From: G963674955 sp963674955
GTDB lineage: Bacteria; Desulfobacterota; Desulfovibrionia; Desulfovibrionales; Desulfovibrionaceae
DNA: 64,000 nt
Direction of reading: 5' to 3'
Assembly: GCA_963674955.2 (NCBI GenBank)
Contig: CAXXKR010000004.1
Span: 186,001 to 250,000, forward strand
The notes below the pieces were generated by a model. It saw only the letters and a list, made by a program, of their open reading frames with translations. It was not told the DNA's origin and ran no database searches. Positions 50,099-58,968 of this stretch are shown in pieces (the first letter of the stretch is position 1; every line of letters begins with the position of its first letter). The position numbers and the translations under genes were made by a program.

Positions 50099-50967
50099 CG
50101 TTTTTCTCCCGTGCCCACTGCCTGGAGGGCTTGATAGAACAGCCAGCAGAAAAGCAGTATTATCAAGAAGTAGATCAGTGAAAAGGCCGCTGCCGGACCC
50201 AGGTCGAACTGTCCCACGGCGATCTTGACCAGATAGATGGAGAGGAAGGTCGTGGAGTTTCCGGGTCCGCCGCCTGTGAGCACGAAGGGCTCGGCGTAGA
50301 TCAGGAAGCTGTCCATGAAGCGCAGGAGCAGGGCGATGGTCAGCACCCCTCGCATCTTGGGCAGTTGGATGTACCTGAATACGGCCCAACTTGAAGCGCC
50401 GTCGATCTTGGCTGCCTGATAGTAGTCTTCGGGAATGGCCCGCAAACCGGCATAGGCCAGAAGGGCCACCAGCGGGGTCCAGTGCCAGACCTCCATGAGC
50501 ATCAGGGTCACCCAGGCGTCTATGGGGTGTGCCGTGTGGTCGAAGGCCACGCCCAGATTGTTGATGGCGGCTCCGAACAGGCCGATGTCGGGACGGGTGA
50601 AGATGATCCAGATGGTCCCGATCACGTTCCAGGGGATGAGCAGAGGCAGGGCCAGCATGACCAGACAGGCCGACGAGGTCCAGCCGCGTTTGGGCATCAT
50701 CAGGGCTATGATTATGCCAAGGGGCATTTCAATGAGCAGGACCAGTCCGGAAAAGAGCAGCTGCCGCCACAGCGCGTCGTGCAGCCGGGGGTCGGAGAGA
50801 ACCTCCTTGAACCATTCCGTGCCGATGAAGAAGCGTTGTCCGGGGCCGAAAATGTCCTGCACCGAGTAATTGACCACGGTCATGAGCGGAATGATGGCGC
50901 TGAAGGCCACGATGAAGAAAACCGGGAGGATGAGGAACCAGGCCCTGTTGCTTTCCCATTTGTTCAT
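50095..50967 (-). CDS. glpP: Glycerol ABC transporter permease GlpP
   Basis: A 290-residue permease of the MalF type with about six membrane helices and an EAA loop (YAGLRAIPEDYYQAAKIDGA). The ATG at 50967 has a strong AGGGGGGAAAAC upstream, so the 26 codons of open frame before it are not used. It follows the second ATPase gene closely and is coupled to glpQ. Confidence 0.88.
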   Translation of the reverse strand: MNKWESNRAWFLILPVFFIVAFSAIIPLMTVVNYSVQDIFGPGQRFFIGTEWFKEVLSDPRLHDALWRQLLFSGLVLLIEMPLGIIIALMMPKRGWTSSACLVMLALPLLIPWNVIGTIWIIFTRPDIGLFGAAINNLGVAFDHTAHPIDAWVTLMLMEVWHWTPLVALLAYAGLRAIPEDYYQAAKIDGASSWAVFRYIQLPKMRGVLTIALLLRFMDSFLIYAEPFVLTGGGPGNSTTFLSIYLVKIAVGQFDLGPAAAFSLIYFLIILLFCWLFYQALQAVGTGEKR

Positions 50968-50981
50968 TTTGTTTTCCCCCC

Positions 50982-52064
50982 TTATTTGACCAGACGGTCG
51001 TCGCAATAAAGTTTCGTCTTGTCCGGCGGGAAGCGCAGCCAGCATTCATCGGAAGGCAGTGGTCTGTTGTCCTTTATCCTGACCTTGACCACTTGGCTTC
51101 CGAATCCGGCAGTGACGATTTTGCAGAATCCCTGGTCTTCAATATGGGAAACCTTCGCCTTCACGCCCCCCTCGACTTCAGTGTCGTGAAGTTCGATGTA
51201 CAGGGGGCGTATGCCCAGCTTGAGATTTTGGTCCACATTGCAGGCCTTGGCCAGTTCAGGGTCCAGGGCGATGGTCGCCCCGTTGACGTGGGCCAGATGG
51301 CCTTCCAGGGTGCAATCCAGAAAGTTCATGCCCGGGCTGCCGATGAAATAGCCCACGAAAGTGTGGGCCGGACTCTCGAACAGCTCTTCGGGCGTGCCGA
51401 TCTGGACGATTTCGCCTTCGTACATGACCACGATCTGATCGGCGAAGGTCATGGCCTCCACTTGGTCGTGGGTCACGTAGATCATGGTCAGCCCGAATTC
51501 CTTGTGGATTTCCTTCAGTTTGCGCCTCAGGCTCCATTTCAGGTGGGGGTCGATGACGGTAAGCGGCTCGTCGAAAAGTATCGCGGCCACGTCGCTGCGG
51601 ACCAGACCGCGTCCCAGGGATATCTTTTGCTTTGCGTCGGCGGAAAGCCCGGCCGCGCGTTTGCCGAGGTCCGGCGTCAGGTCGAGGATGTCGGCTATTT
51701 CCAAAACCCGCTTGTGGATGTCTTCCTTGGGCACTCCCCTGTTCTTGAGGGGAAAGGCGAAATTCTCGTACACGGTCATGGTGTCGTAGAGGACCGGGAA
51801 CTGGAAGACCTGGGCGATATTGCGCTGTTCCGGCTGCATGTCGCTTACGTCCACTCCGTCATAGAGGATGCTGCCGTGGGAAGGCTTGAGAAGCCCGGAA
51901 ATGATGTTCAGCATCGTGGTCTTTCCGCATCCGGAAGGGCCGAGCAGGGCATAGGCTCCGCCGTCGTCCCATACTGTGTGAATGCGCTTGAGGGCGAAGT
52001 CCTCTTCGTTCACGGGTTTGGACTTATAGCTGTGTTTGATTTCCTTCAGTTCGATTTTAGCCAT
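50982..52064 (-). CDS. glpT: Glycerol ABC transporter ATPase GlpT
   Basis: A 360-residue ABC ATPase with Walker A GPSGCGKTT and Walker B AAILFDEPLTVIDPH. The signature motif is degenerate, GLSADAKQKISLGRGL in place of the usual LSGGQQQR, and a C-terminal TOBE-like domain follows. Its partner GlpS has the normal signature but an odd Walker A, so the pair probably forms an asymmetric heterodimer. The start at 52064 has GGGAGAC upstream; 42 further open codons are not needed. Confidence 0.88.
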   Translation of the reverse strand: MAKIELKEIKHSYKSKPVNEEDFALKRIHTVWDDGGAYALLGPSGCGKTTMLNIISGLLKPSHGSILYDGVDVSDMQPEQRNIAQVFQFPVLYDTMTVYENFAFPLKNRGVPKEDIHKRVLEIADILDLTPDLGKRAAGLSADAKQKISLGRGLVRSDVAAILFDEPLTVIDPHLKWSLRRKLKEIHKEFGLTMIYVTHDQVEAMTFADQIVVMYEGEIVQIGTPEELFESPAHTFVGYFIGSPGMNFLDCTLEGHLAHVNGATIALDPELAKACNVDQNLKLGIRPLYIELHDTEVEGGVKAKVSHIEDQGFCKIVTAGFGSQVVKVRIKDNRPLPSDECWLRFPPDKTKLYCDDRLVK

Positions 52065-52077
52065 GTTCGTCTCCCTG

Positions 52078-53160
52078 CTATATGTCCAACGAGGGCGAGA
52101 GCAGGAGCTCTCCCGCCTTGTTGAAAACGTAAAAATCATCGAGTTGGACGTAGACGGGAATCTCGGTTCCGGACTTGTGGATGTGGACACCCTCTTCCTG
52201 AACCGCCAGCAGGGTGTCTTCGTGCGATACGTGGATGAACGTTTCGGAGCCGTTGACTTCTGAAAGCTCCACTCTTCCGGAAAAGTATAGCTGTCCCTCG
52301 TGTGCAGGTTTCAGGTTGAGCCTGTTCGAGCGGATTCCGAAGGTGTATTCGCCTTGTTCAAGTCCGGCGATATTCTTGTTTTTTTCAAGTCTGAGATCAC
52401 GTCCGAGCCTGATCTCGTTTTCCGTAACCAGGCCCGAGATGAAATTGATGGGCGGATCGCTGAAAACCTTGGCAACGTCGGTGTTGGCCGGGTGCAGGTA
52501 GACCTCGGCCGTGGGCCCGGTCTGGAGAACCCGCCCCTCGTGCATGACGATTACGTTGCCGCCGAGCATCAAGGCCTCTGAAGGCTCAGTCGTCGTGTAG
52601 ACCACCACTGATTCGCGTTGTCCGAATATTTGTTGCAGTTCGTCGCGCAACTCCTCTCGCAACTTGTAGTCCAGGTTGACAAGGGGCTCGTCCAGGAGGA
52701 GCAGGTCCACGTTCTTGATCAGTGCCCGGGCGATTGCCGTGCGCTGCTGCTGTCCGCCGGACAGTTCGGCAGGCAGTCGGTCAAGGAGGTGGTCGATGTG
52801 CAGCATCGCGGCCGCGCTCTTCACCCGCCTGTCGATCTCGTCCTTTGGCTTGCCGCTTATCTTAAGGGGAGAGGCGATGTTGTCGTATATGGTCAGGGAA
52901 GGATAGTTGATGAACTGCTGGTAGACCATGCCCACGCTGCGTTTTCTAACGGAGACTCCGGTTACGTCCTTGCCGTCGGCAATGACTTTTCCCGTGTTGG
53001 GCCTGTCCAGGCCGGCCATTATTCTCAGCAGGGAAGTCTTTCCAGCCAGCGTTCGGCCCAGAACGACGTTTCGAGAGCCGGAATCAAGTTCCAGGTCAAC
53101 GTCCTTGAGGTGAACCTCGCCGCCAACGACTTTGTTTATGTTTTCGAGTGTCAGCCCCAT
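52078..53160 (-). CDS. glpS: Glycerol ABC transporter ATPase GlpS
   Basis: A 360-residue ABC ATPase and first gene of the transporter operon. Walker A is GRTLAGKTSLLRIMAG, unlike the usual GPSGSGKST but typical of GlpS. The signature is LSGGQQQRTAIARAL and Walker B is LLLLDEPLVNLDYK. A C-terminal TOBE-like domain is present. I start at 53160, where GGGAGC lies seven bases upstream, rather than at the TTG at 53190. It is 13 bp before glpT. Confidence 0.88.
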   Translation of the reverse strand: MGLTLENINKVVGGEVHLKDVDLELDSGSRNVVLGRTLAGKTSLLRIMAGLDRPNTGKVIADGKDVTGVSVRKRSVGMVYQQFINYPSLTIYDNIASPLKISGKPKDEIDRRVKSAAAMLHIDHLLDRLPAELSGGQQQRTAIARALIKNVDLLLLDEPLVNLDYKLREELRDELQQIFGQRESVVVYTTTEPSEALMLGGNVIVMHEGRVLQTGPTAEVYLHPANTDVAKVFSDPPINFISGLVTENEIRLGRDLRLEKNKNIAGLEQGEYTFGIRSNRLNLKPAHEGQLYFSGRVELSEVNGSETFIHVSHEDTLLAVQEEGVHIHKSGTEIPVYVQLDDFYVFNKAGELLLSPSLDI

Positions 53161-53230
53161 CAATTTGCTCCCGGTGATTGTTCCGGCCAAAGGGTCTTAT
53201 AAAAATGTACGTTTTCGTAACACTTACTTT

Positions 53231-53252
53231 TTATTTTCTCAAGTGAAAATAA
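53231..53252. promoter_or_regulatory. Inverted repeat between glpS and glpR
   Basis: TTATTTTC (53231-53238) and GAAAATAA (53245-53252) form a perfect 8-bp inverted repeat around TCAAGT. It stands about 70 bp before glpS and 80 bp after the end of glpR. It may be a GlpR operator for the transporter operon or the glpR terminator. The sequence does not decide between these. Confidence 0.4.
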
Positions 53253-53332
53253 GAAAAATACTGCTTGCTGTTGCGAAAAATGGTAATGTTCATTGATCCC
53301 GAGGCCGATCAGGCTCAGTTTCGCCTGCTTAT

Positions 53333-54142
53333 TCATCCGGAAACGTACAATTCCACCTCGGATCGGCTGATGATTTCCTCCAATTCCTTGGACGGCTTCT
53401 TGTCCGTGAAAAGGCTGTCGATTTCGCTGATGCTTCCAAGCCTGACCATGGCGTTCCTTCCGAACTTGGTGTGGTCCGTCACCAGGAAGACATTGCGCGA
53501 ATTGTCCATTATCGATCTGGCCGCCCGGACCTCCCTATAGTCGAAATCCAGAAGCGTTCCGTCGGAGTCGATGCCGCTGATGCCGATGATTCCGTAATCC
53601 ACCTTGAACTGCCGGATGAAATCTATGGCCGCCTCGCCAACGATTCCGCAATCCTTGTGCCTGACCAGGCCACCGGCGACAATCACCTCTATCTTCTCGT
53701 TTCCACTCAGTATTTTTGCCACGTTCAGGTTGTTGGTTATTACTTTCAGGTGCTCGTGGCCGGAAAGGGCCTTGGCCACTTCCTCTGTCGTTGTGCCGAT
53801 GTTGATGAACAATGAGGAGCGGGGCGGAATCAGTTCGGCCACCATTTTTGCTATCCTTTGCTTCTCGGGAAGGCAGAGGATTTTCCTGTCGATGTAGTCC
53901 ACGTTCTCCGTGCTCAGCACCGGACCGGCCCCGCCGTGGTGACGCTGAAGCAGACCCTGGTCGCTGAGGATGTTGATGTCCCGGCGGATGGTCTGCGGGG
54001 TGACCTTGAAACCCTCGGCCATTGACCCTATGGACACGAAGCCCTGGTTGCGCACGAGCCTGAGGATGTTTTCGTGTCTGGTCATGACTGCGGCGTGTTT
54101 GCCTCCGTTGGGCCTTGTGTCGGTTGTTCTGCGTTTTGACAT
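53333..54142 (-). CDS. glpR: DeoR-family regulator GlpR of glycerol genes
   Basis: A 269-residue DeoR-family repressor. The helix-turn-helix SIGSMAEGFKVTPQTIRRDI is near residue 35, followed by the sugar-phosphate sensor domain with FINIGTTTEEVAKALSGHEH. GlpR proteins respond to glycerol-3-phosphate. It lies between the transporter operon and the divergent catabolic genes, so it probably controls both. The N-terminus carries about 18 extra residues compared with short members. Confidence 0.88.
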   Translation of the reverse strand: MSKRRTTDTRPNGGKHAAVMTRHENILRLVRNQGFVSIGSMAEGFKVTPQTIRRDINILSDQGLLQRHHGGAGPVLSTENVDYIDRKILCLPEKQRIAKMVAELIPPRSSLFINIGTTTEEVAKALSGHEHLKVITNNLNVAKILSGNEKIEVIVAGGLVRHKDCGIVGEAAIDFIRQFKVDYGIIGISGIDSDGTLLDFDYREVRAARSIMDNSRNVFLVTDHTKFGRNAMVRLGSISEIDSLFTDKKPSKELEEIISRSEVELYVSG

Positions 54143-54392
54143 TGTGAGTTCTTAATGTTTAAAAATGTTCAGTTGTGAAGATAAAATTAGCATAATTGTG
54201 TTCGAAGTTGAAAAAAGAAGATGACGCACCAAGTAAAATCAGCTATGTTTGAACCCAAAAAAGCGGGGACACTGACAGTTTTTTATGTTTATGTTAATAG
54301 CATGTCCCTTTTTTAGCTACAAGCGAAAAATAATTAATAACGGTTGAGAAAATAATTTCGATGTTCGGCAGGGAGAAAGTCGAGGTCGCTGA

Positions 54393-55979
54393 ATGATGGA
54401 AACCCTTGAGACCCAGGTTCTGATTATCGGCGGTGGCGCCACCGGCACCGGTTTGGCCAGGGACCTGTCCTTGCGCGGGATAGGGTGCCTCCTGGCCGAG
54501 AAGGGGGACATCAACGCGGGCGCTTCCGGCGCGAACCACGGGCTGCTGCACAGCGGCGCGAGATATGTGGCCTCGGACCGCGAAGCCGCTGTCGAATGCC
54601 GCGAGGAAAGCGCGATTTTGAAGCGTTTGGCGCCCCAGTGCATCGAGGACACGGGCGGGCTTTTCGTGGCGGTCCAGGGGGACGACGAGAGATACGTTTC
54701 CGATTTCCCGGGTTTTTGCGACGAAAGCGGCATACCCTACATTGAATTAAGCCCGGACGAGGCCCTGCATCTTGAGCCGGAACTCTCGGAAAAGGTGATC
54801 GCCGCCTACGCTGTTCATGACGCGGCCATCGACCCCTTCATGCTTTCCCTGGACAATTTGGCCCACGCCATGAGTCTTGGCGCAAGGGCGCGCAGGAATG
54901 CCCGCGCCGTTTCCTTTGCCCTTGAAAATGGCAGGATAAGGCGCGTGCGCTTTGTCGACGAAAACACAGGCCGGGAATTCGAGGTGGCGGCCGAATTGGT
55001 GGTCAACGCTTCCGGGGCCTGGGCCGGCATCGTGGCGGCAATGGCCGGGGCCGACATACACATCCTCTATTCCATGGGCAGCCTGCTGGTGACCCAGGAC
55101 CGCATCACAAAGCGAGTCGTTAATCGGCTGCGCAGGCCTTCCGATTCCGACATCCTGGTTCCGGGCGGAACGGTTTCCGTATTGGGAACCACCTCCGTGA
55201 GCATCGAGTCGCCGGACTTGTGTCGGCCGACGGTGGAGGAAACGGACATTATAATCGACGACGCCAAGGCCATGATTCCAGAACTTGAGAGCACGCGCTA
55301 CATCAGGGCCTACGCAGGGGTGCGGCCCCTGGTCTCGAGCGCTAGCGGGGACGGCAGGACCGTCAGCCGCGGCTATACTCTTATTGACCACTCCCGCGAC
55401 GGGATTGAGAATTTTGTGACCATAACCGGTGGCAAGCTCACCACCTACCGGCTCATGGCGGAAAAGACTGCGGACGTGGTCTGCGCCAAGCTGGGGGTGA
55501 ATGCGCCCTGCATCACCAGGACCGAGCCGCTTCCGGCGTCACTGATGGGCACATGGACCGAGCCGGGGGCAGCGCCCAGATTCTGGATTGAAAGGCGGGA
55601 CGAGAACGACCTTGTGCTTTGCGAGTGCGAGATGGTTTCCAAAAACGTGGTGGAAGCCGCTGTTCGGGAGATGGGCGAAATGCGTGGCCGGTCCATACTG
55701 AACGGCCTGTCGTTACGCACCAGGGTCGGCAAGGGTCCTTGCCAGGGCGGTTTCTGCGGCCTGCGGATCACCTCGCATCTCTACGACCAGAAACACGTGT
55801 CCGGAGACAGGGGAATCGCCGAACTCAAGGCTTTCGTGAACAGGCGCTGGAAGGGGTTTTCGCCCATGCTTTGGGGCCTGCCCCTTGTGCAGGCCGATTT
55901 GCAGGAGGCTCTCTATTGCGGAATGCTCGACCTTGAGCTCAACGGCAGCGCCGATGGGTTCGACTCGGAGGACGAGTAG
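54393..55979 (+). CDS. glpA: Anaerobic glycerol-3-phosphate dehydrogenase subunit A
   Basis: A 528-residue FAD protein that oxidises glycerol-3-phosphate to dihydroxyacetone phosphate. The FAD-binding motif LIIGGGATGTGLARDL is at the N-terminus, and GGKLTTYRLMAEKTAD is the usual C-terminal FAD block. The C-terminal BFD-like [2Fe-2S] domain has CECEMV and GPCQGGFCG, which distinguishes GlpA from aerobic GlpD. A second ATG lies one codon later. It is divergent from glpR over a 250-bp gap and abuts glpB. Confidence 0.92.
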   Translation: MMETLETQVLIIGGGATGTGLARDLSLRGIGCLLAEKGDINAGASGANHGLLHSGARYVASDREAAVECREESAILKRLAPQCIEDTGGLFVAVQGDDERYVSDFPGFCDESGIPYIELSPDEALHLEPELSEKVIAAYAVHDAAIDPFMLSLDNLAHAMSLGARARRNARAVSFALENGRIRRVRFVDENTGREFEVAAELVVNASGAWAGIVAAMAGADIHILYSMGSLLVTQDRITKRVVNRLRRPSDSDILVPGGTVSVLGTTSVSIESPDLCRPTVEETDIIIDDAKAMIPELESTRYIRAYAGVRPLVSSASGDGRTVSRGYTLIDHSRDGIENFVTITGGKLTTYRLMAEKTADVVCAKLGVNAPCITRTEPLPASLMGTWTEPGAAPRFWIERRDENDLVLCECEMVSKNVVEAAVREMGEMRGRSILNGLSLRTRVGKGPCQGGFCGLRITSHLYDQKHVSGDRGIAELKAFVNRRWKGFSPMLWGLPLVQADLQEALYCGMLDLELNGSADGFDSEDE

Positions 55980-57254
55980 ATGGGCAACGGCACGAAAATA
56001 TTTGACGTGATGGTCATCGGCACTGGTTTCGCCGGTATGGCCGCAGCGCTTTTTGCCGCCCGGAGCGGTCTTTCCGTGGCCCTTGCAGGCTCCACCGGGG
56101 GGATAGACTTCAGCACCGGCTTCATCGATCTCATGGCCGTGCATCCCGTGGAAAAGGGCAGGCGCTGGAAATATCCCTGGGCCGCGATAGAGGCCCTGGT
56201 CCAGGATGTTCCCGAGCACCCCTACGCATTCATGGAGCCCGACGAGATCAGGGTGGCCCTGGATTCCTTCACCGGATTTCTGTCCGCCAACAATCTGGAT
56301 TATGAAGGACACGGCGACCGTAACGTGGGCATGATCACTTCCGTCGGAACCGTCAAACGCACCTACCGCGTGCCGAGGACGGCCTGGAACGGAGCTTTGG
56401 CCCTGGAAAGCAAGGCTCCGACGTTGATAGTCGATTTTCAGGGCCTCAAGGGTTTCAGCGGTCGCCAGATAATCGAGACGCTGGGCGGAAGCTGGCCCGG
56501 CCTGAAAACGGCGCGAGTCCCGTTTCCCGGTTCCGGCGGGGAGCTTTTTCCGGAGCACATGGCCTGGACCCTTGCTGCCCCCGAAAGACGCGAGGAGTTG
56601 GCCCGGTCTTTGGCCGGGCATGCCGCAGAGGTCGATTATGTCGGATTTCCAGCCGTGCTGGGGCTCAACGATCCGTTGAAGGTCGTGAACCATCTTCAGG
56701 AATTGACGGGGAAAAAGATTTTCGAGATACCGACCCTGCCGCCCTCCATTGCCGGGACTCGGCTGAGGGCCGTGTTTGATCGCGGCCTGCCGCCCCTTGG
56801 CGTGGCCATGCATTCCCAAAAACTGGTTTTGGACAGCAAATGCCTTGAGGATGGGACGTTCCTGCTTACCGTGGGCAATGAATCGTCCTCGGTTCCGGTG
56901 AAAGCCAGGGCCGCGATCCTGGCCAGCGGACGTTTCTTCGGAAAAGGGCTGGGAGCGACCCGCAAACATGTTTTCGAAAAGGTTTTCCAGCTCCCAGTGG
57001 TTCAACCCTGGTCCAGGAAATCCTGGCACCGGGAGGATTTTTTTCACCCGCAGGGGCACCCGCTGAACATTGCGGGCATTGAAGTGGACAGCTTTTTCAG
57101 GCCCTTGGGCGAAGACGGAATTCCGGCGTACCGGAATCTGTTCGCCGCAGGCGCGATTTTGGCCCACCAGGACTGGATGCGCATGAAGTGCGGAGCCGGA
57201 CTGGCCATCGCCACGGCCTTCAAGGCGGTGGAGTCGTTGAAAAAGACTGATTGA
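55980..57254 (+). CDS. glpB: Anaerobic glycerol-3-phosphate dehydrogenase subunit B
   Basis: A 424-residue flavoprotein with the dinucleotide-binding motif VMVIGTGFAGMAAALFAARS. It has the GlpB features STGGIDFSTGFIDLMAVHP and a C-terminal CGAGLAIATAF. GlpB carries FMN and links GlpA to the electron-accepting subunit. It starts directly after the glpA stop, and 37 bp separate it from the next gene. Confidence 0.92.
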   Translation: MGNGTKIFDVMVIGTGFAGMAAALFAARSGLSVALAGSTGGIDFSTGFIDLMAVHPVEKGRRWKYPWAAIEALVQDVPEHPYAFMEPDEIRVALDSFTGFLSANNLDYEGHGDRNVGMITSVGTVKRTYRVPRTAWNGALALESKAPTLIVDFQGLKGFSGRQIIETLGGSWPGLKTARVPFPGSGGELFPEHMAWTLAAPERREELARSLAGHAAEVDYVGFPAVLGLNDPLKVVNHLQELTGKKIFEIPTLPPSIAGTRLRAVFDRGLPPLGVAMHSQKLVLDSKCLEDGTFLLTVGNESSSVPVKARAAILASGRFFGKGLGATRKHVFEKVFQLPVVQPWSRKSWHREDFFHPQGHPLNIAGIEVDSFFRPLGEDGIPAYRNLFAAGAILAHQDWMRMKCGAGLAIATAFKAVESLKKTD

Positions 57255-57291
57255 GCACTTGTTTTGGGACAGGGTCGAAGAGGGATGATTC

Positions 57292-58968
57292 ATGGATTTC
57301 TTTGACACTTGTTTATATCTGGCCCTCGTGGTCCTTGCCGCCGGAACCATCCGGCGGGTTTTGGGCTGGTTTCGCAACAGTATCGCCCGGCAGGAGCCTG
57401 CCGATTCATGGGCGCGCTTGGCCCATGCCCTCAGGGGCGCTGTTCGGAATGTGTTTAGTTTCAGCATATTCAGATCGGCTTGGACGTTTATTTTTGAAGT
57501 CCTTCTTCTTGGCCGCACGGCAAGGAAGAGCCTTTGGCGCTGGATTGCCCATTGCCTGATATTCTACGGTTTCATGGGCCTTCTTCTTTTTCACGCAATG
57601 GACGGAGTGATAACGGAAAGGTTTTTCCCGGATTACGTTTCAACCCTCGACCCGTGGCAGCTTCTGCGCAACCTGTTCGGCCTGATGGTGTTGACAGGGC
57701 TTCTTATGGCCCTTGCGCGGCGCATTGCCGATTCGAGACTGACCAGGGTCACTGAATTTCAGGATTGGGGCATGATCGCCATGGTCCTGATCATCATCCT
57801 CTCCGGTTTTTTTCTTGAAGCCTCCAAGATCGTTTCGCCGGTTGTTTTTCAGCGCATGGTTGACGAGTACATGGCCAGCGACGACGAAGGCGAGTTGACG
57901 GCCCTCAAGGCCTATTGGTCCGCCAACAACGGAGTGGTCTTTTCGGAACCCCTTCCGCTGGACAGCGGGACTTTGGAACAGGGACGGGAAGTTGATGATT
58001 ATTACTGCCTTTCCTGCCACTCCGACCCAAGGTCCGCATTTGGTTCCTGGACTCTGGCCCGATTTGCGTCGCCTGCCTTGAACGCAAGAGGCACGGACCG
58101 GGCCTTCTGGTATGTCCATGTCTTGTTTAGTTTTCTGGCTTTGGCCCTGATGCCCTGGGGCAAGTTCTTTCATCCCCTTTCCACGCCGGTCAATCTTGTC
58201 CTGCGGCAGGGAAGAAGGGAAAGCGGCGCGGGCGAAGCGTCCGGGCCGGAGGCCAAGACCCGTGCGGCTGTCGGCCTTGACGCCTGCACCCGTTGCGGGG
58301 AGTGTAGTCTGCATTGCAGCGTGGCGCCGTCCTTTGCCGTGCTCGGCAACAGGAATATCCTGCCTTCGGAAAAACTCTCTTTTCTAAGGTCCGTTGCCGG
58401 TGGCGGCAAGCATTCAACAAAAAGGATGTATGCCTTTGCCGAGGGCAGCCGAATCTGCACCGAGTGTCTGCGCTGTACGGAGATTTGTCCTTCGGGAATA
58501 GATTTGCAGGAGTTGTGGATGGACTCCAAGATCGAGCTGGTCTGTTCCGGGATGGCCGGACCAAACATGGACATGCGCGCCAGGGTGGTCTCCCACTGGT
58601 TGCGCGACATAGAGGGGTTGCCCGACGCCTCTACCCTGAAGCTTGGCTTGACTGCCAATTTCAATTCCTTCAGGGGCTGCGTGCAGTGCACGACCTGCAC
58701 CAGCGTTTGTCCTGTGGTGGCCGTGAGCGAAGACCCGACGCGTGATCTTGATCTCGCGCCCCAGCAGATAATGAATTTGTTGCGCATGGGGCTGGTTGAT
58801 CAGGCCCTTGGGGCGCGAATGGTCTGGAGCTGCACCACCTGCTACAAATGCCAGGAACATTGCCCTCAGGAGGTGCCGGTGGCCGATGTGCTTTATGAAC
58901 TCAGGAATATCGCCGCCGCAAGGCTCAGGCGCAGATCGGCAATGAGTGACGAGGGGGGCGGGGAATGA
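57292..58968 (+). CDS. HdrE/HdrC-like membrane iron-sulfur protein with a CxxCH motif, in the place of GlpC
   Basis: A 558-residue fusion. The N-terminal 300 residues hold about five membrane helices (FFDTCLYLALVVLAAGTI, WIAHCLIFYGFMGLLLFHAM, LLRNLFGLMVLTGLLMAL, GMIAMVLIIILSGFF, VLFSFLALALMPWGKFF), as in b-type cytochromes of the NarI/HdrE type, and a c-heme-like CLSCH at YYCLSCHSD. The C-terminal half has four CxxCxxC units (CTRCGECSLHC, CTECLRCTEIC, CVQCTTCTSVC, CTTCYKCQEHC), enough for four [4Fe-4S] clusters. It overlaps the HdrB-like gene by 4 bp and follows glpAB, so it probably carries electrons from glycerol-3-phosphate into the membrane. Ordinary GlpC is a different, shorter Fe-S protein. 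Confidence 0.82.
   Translation: MDFFDTCLYLALVVLAAGTIRRVLGWFRNSIARQEPADSWARLAHALRGAVRNVFSFSIFRSAWTFIFEVLLLGRTARKSLWRWIAHCLIFYGFMGLLLFHAMDGVITERFFPDYVSTLDPWQLLRNLFGLMVLTGLLMALARRIADSRLTRVTEFQDWGMIAMVLIIILSGFFLEASKIVSPVVFQRMVDEYMASDDEGELTALKAYWSANNGVVFSEPLPLDSGTLEQGREVDDYYCLSCHSDPRSAFGSWTLARFASPALNARGTDRAFWYVHVLFSFLALALMPWGKFFHPLSTPVNLVLRQGRRESGAGEASGPEAKTRAAVGLDACTRCGECSLHCSVAPSFAVLGNRNILPSEKLSFLRSVAGGGKHSTKRMYAFAEGSRICTECLRCTEICPSGIDLQELWMDSKIELVCSGMAGPNMDMRARVVSHWLRDIEGLPDASTLKLGLTANFNSFRGCVQCTTCTSVCPVVAVSEDPTRDLDLAPQQIMNLLRMGLVDQALGARMVWSCTTCYKCQEHCPQEVPVADVLYELRNIAAARLRRRSAMSDEGGGE

Noticed and set aside
54257..54314. GGGACA and TGTCCC flanking a 40-base loop before glpA, followed by TTTTTT
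   Set aside because: The stem is only about 6 bp and the loop is too long for a normal terminator. It could be part of the glpR-glpA control region, but nothing decides this.
55713..57518. A 601-codon open frame opposite glpB
   Set aside because: It covers glpB and parts of its neighbours on the wrong strand and shows no recognisable domain, while glpB has clear GlpB motifs.
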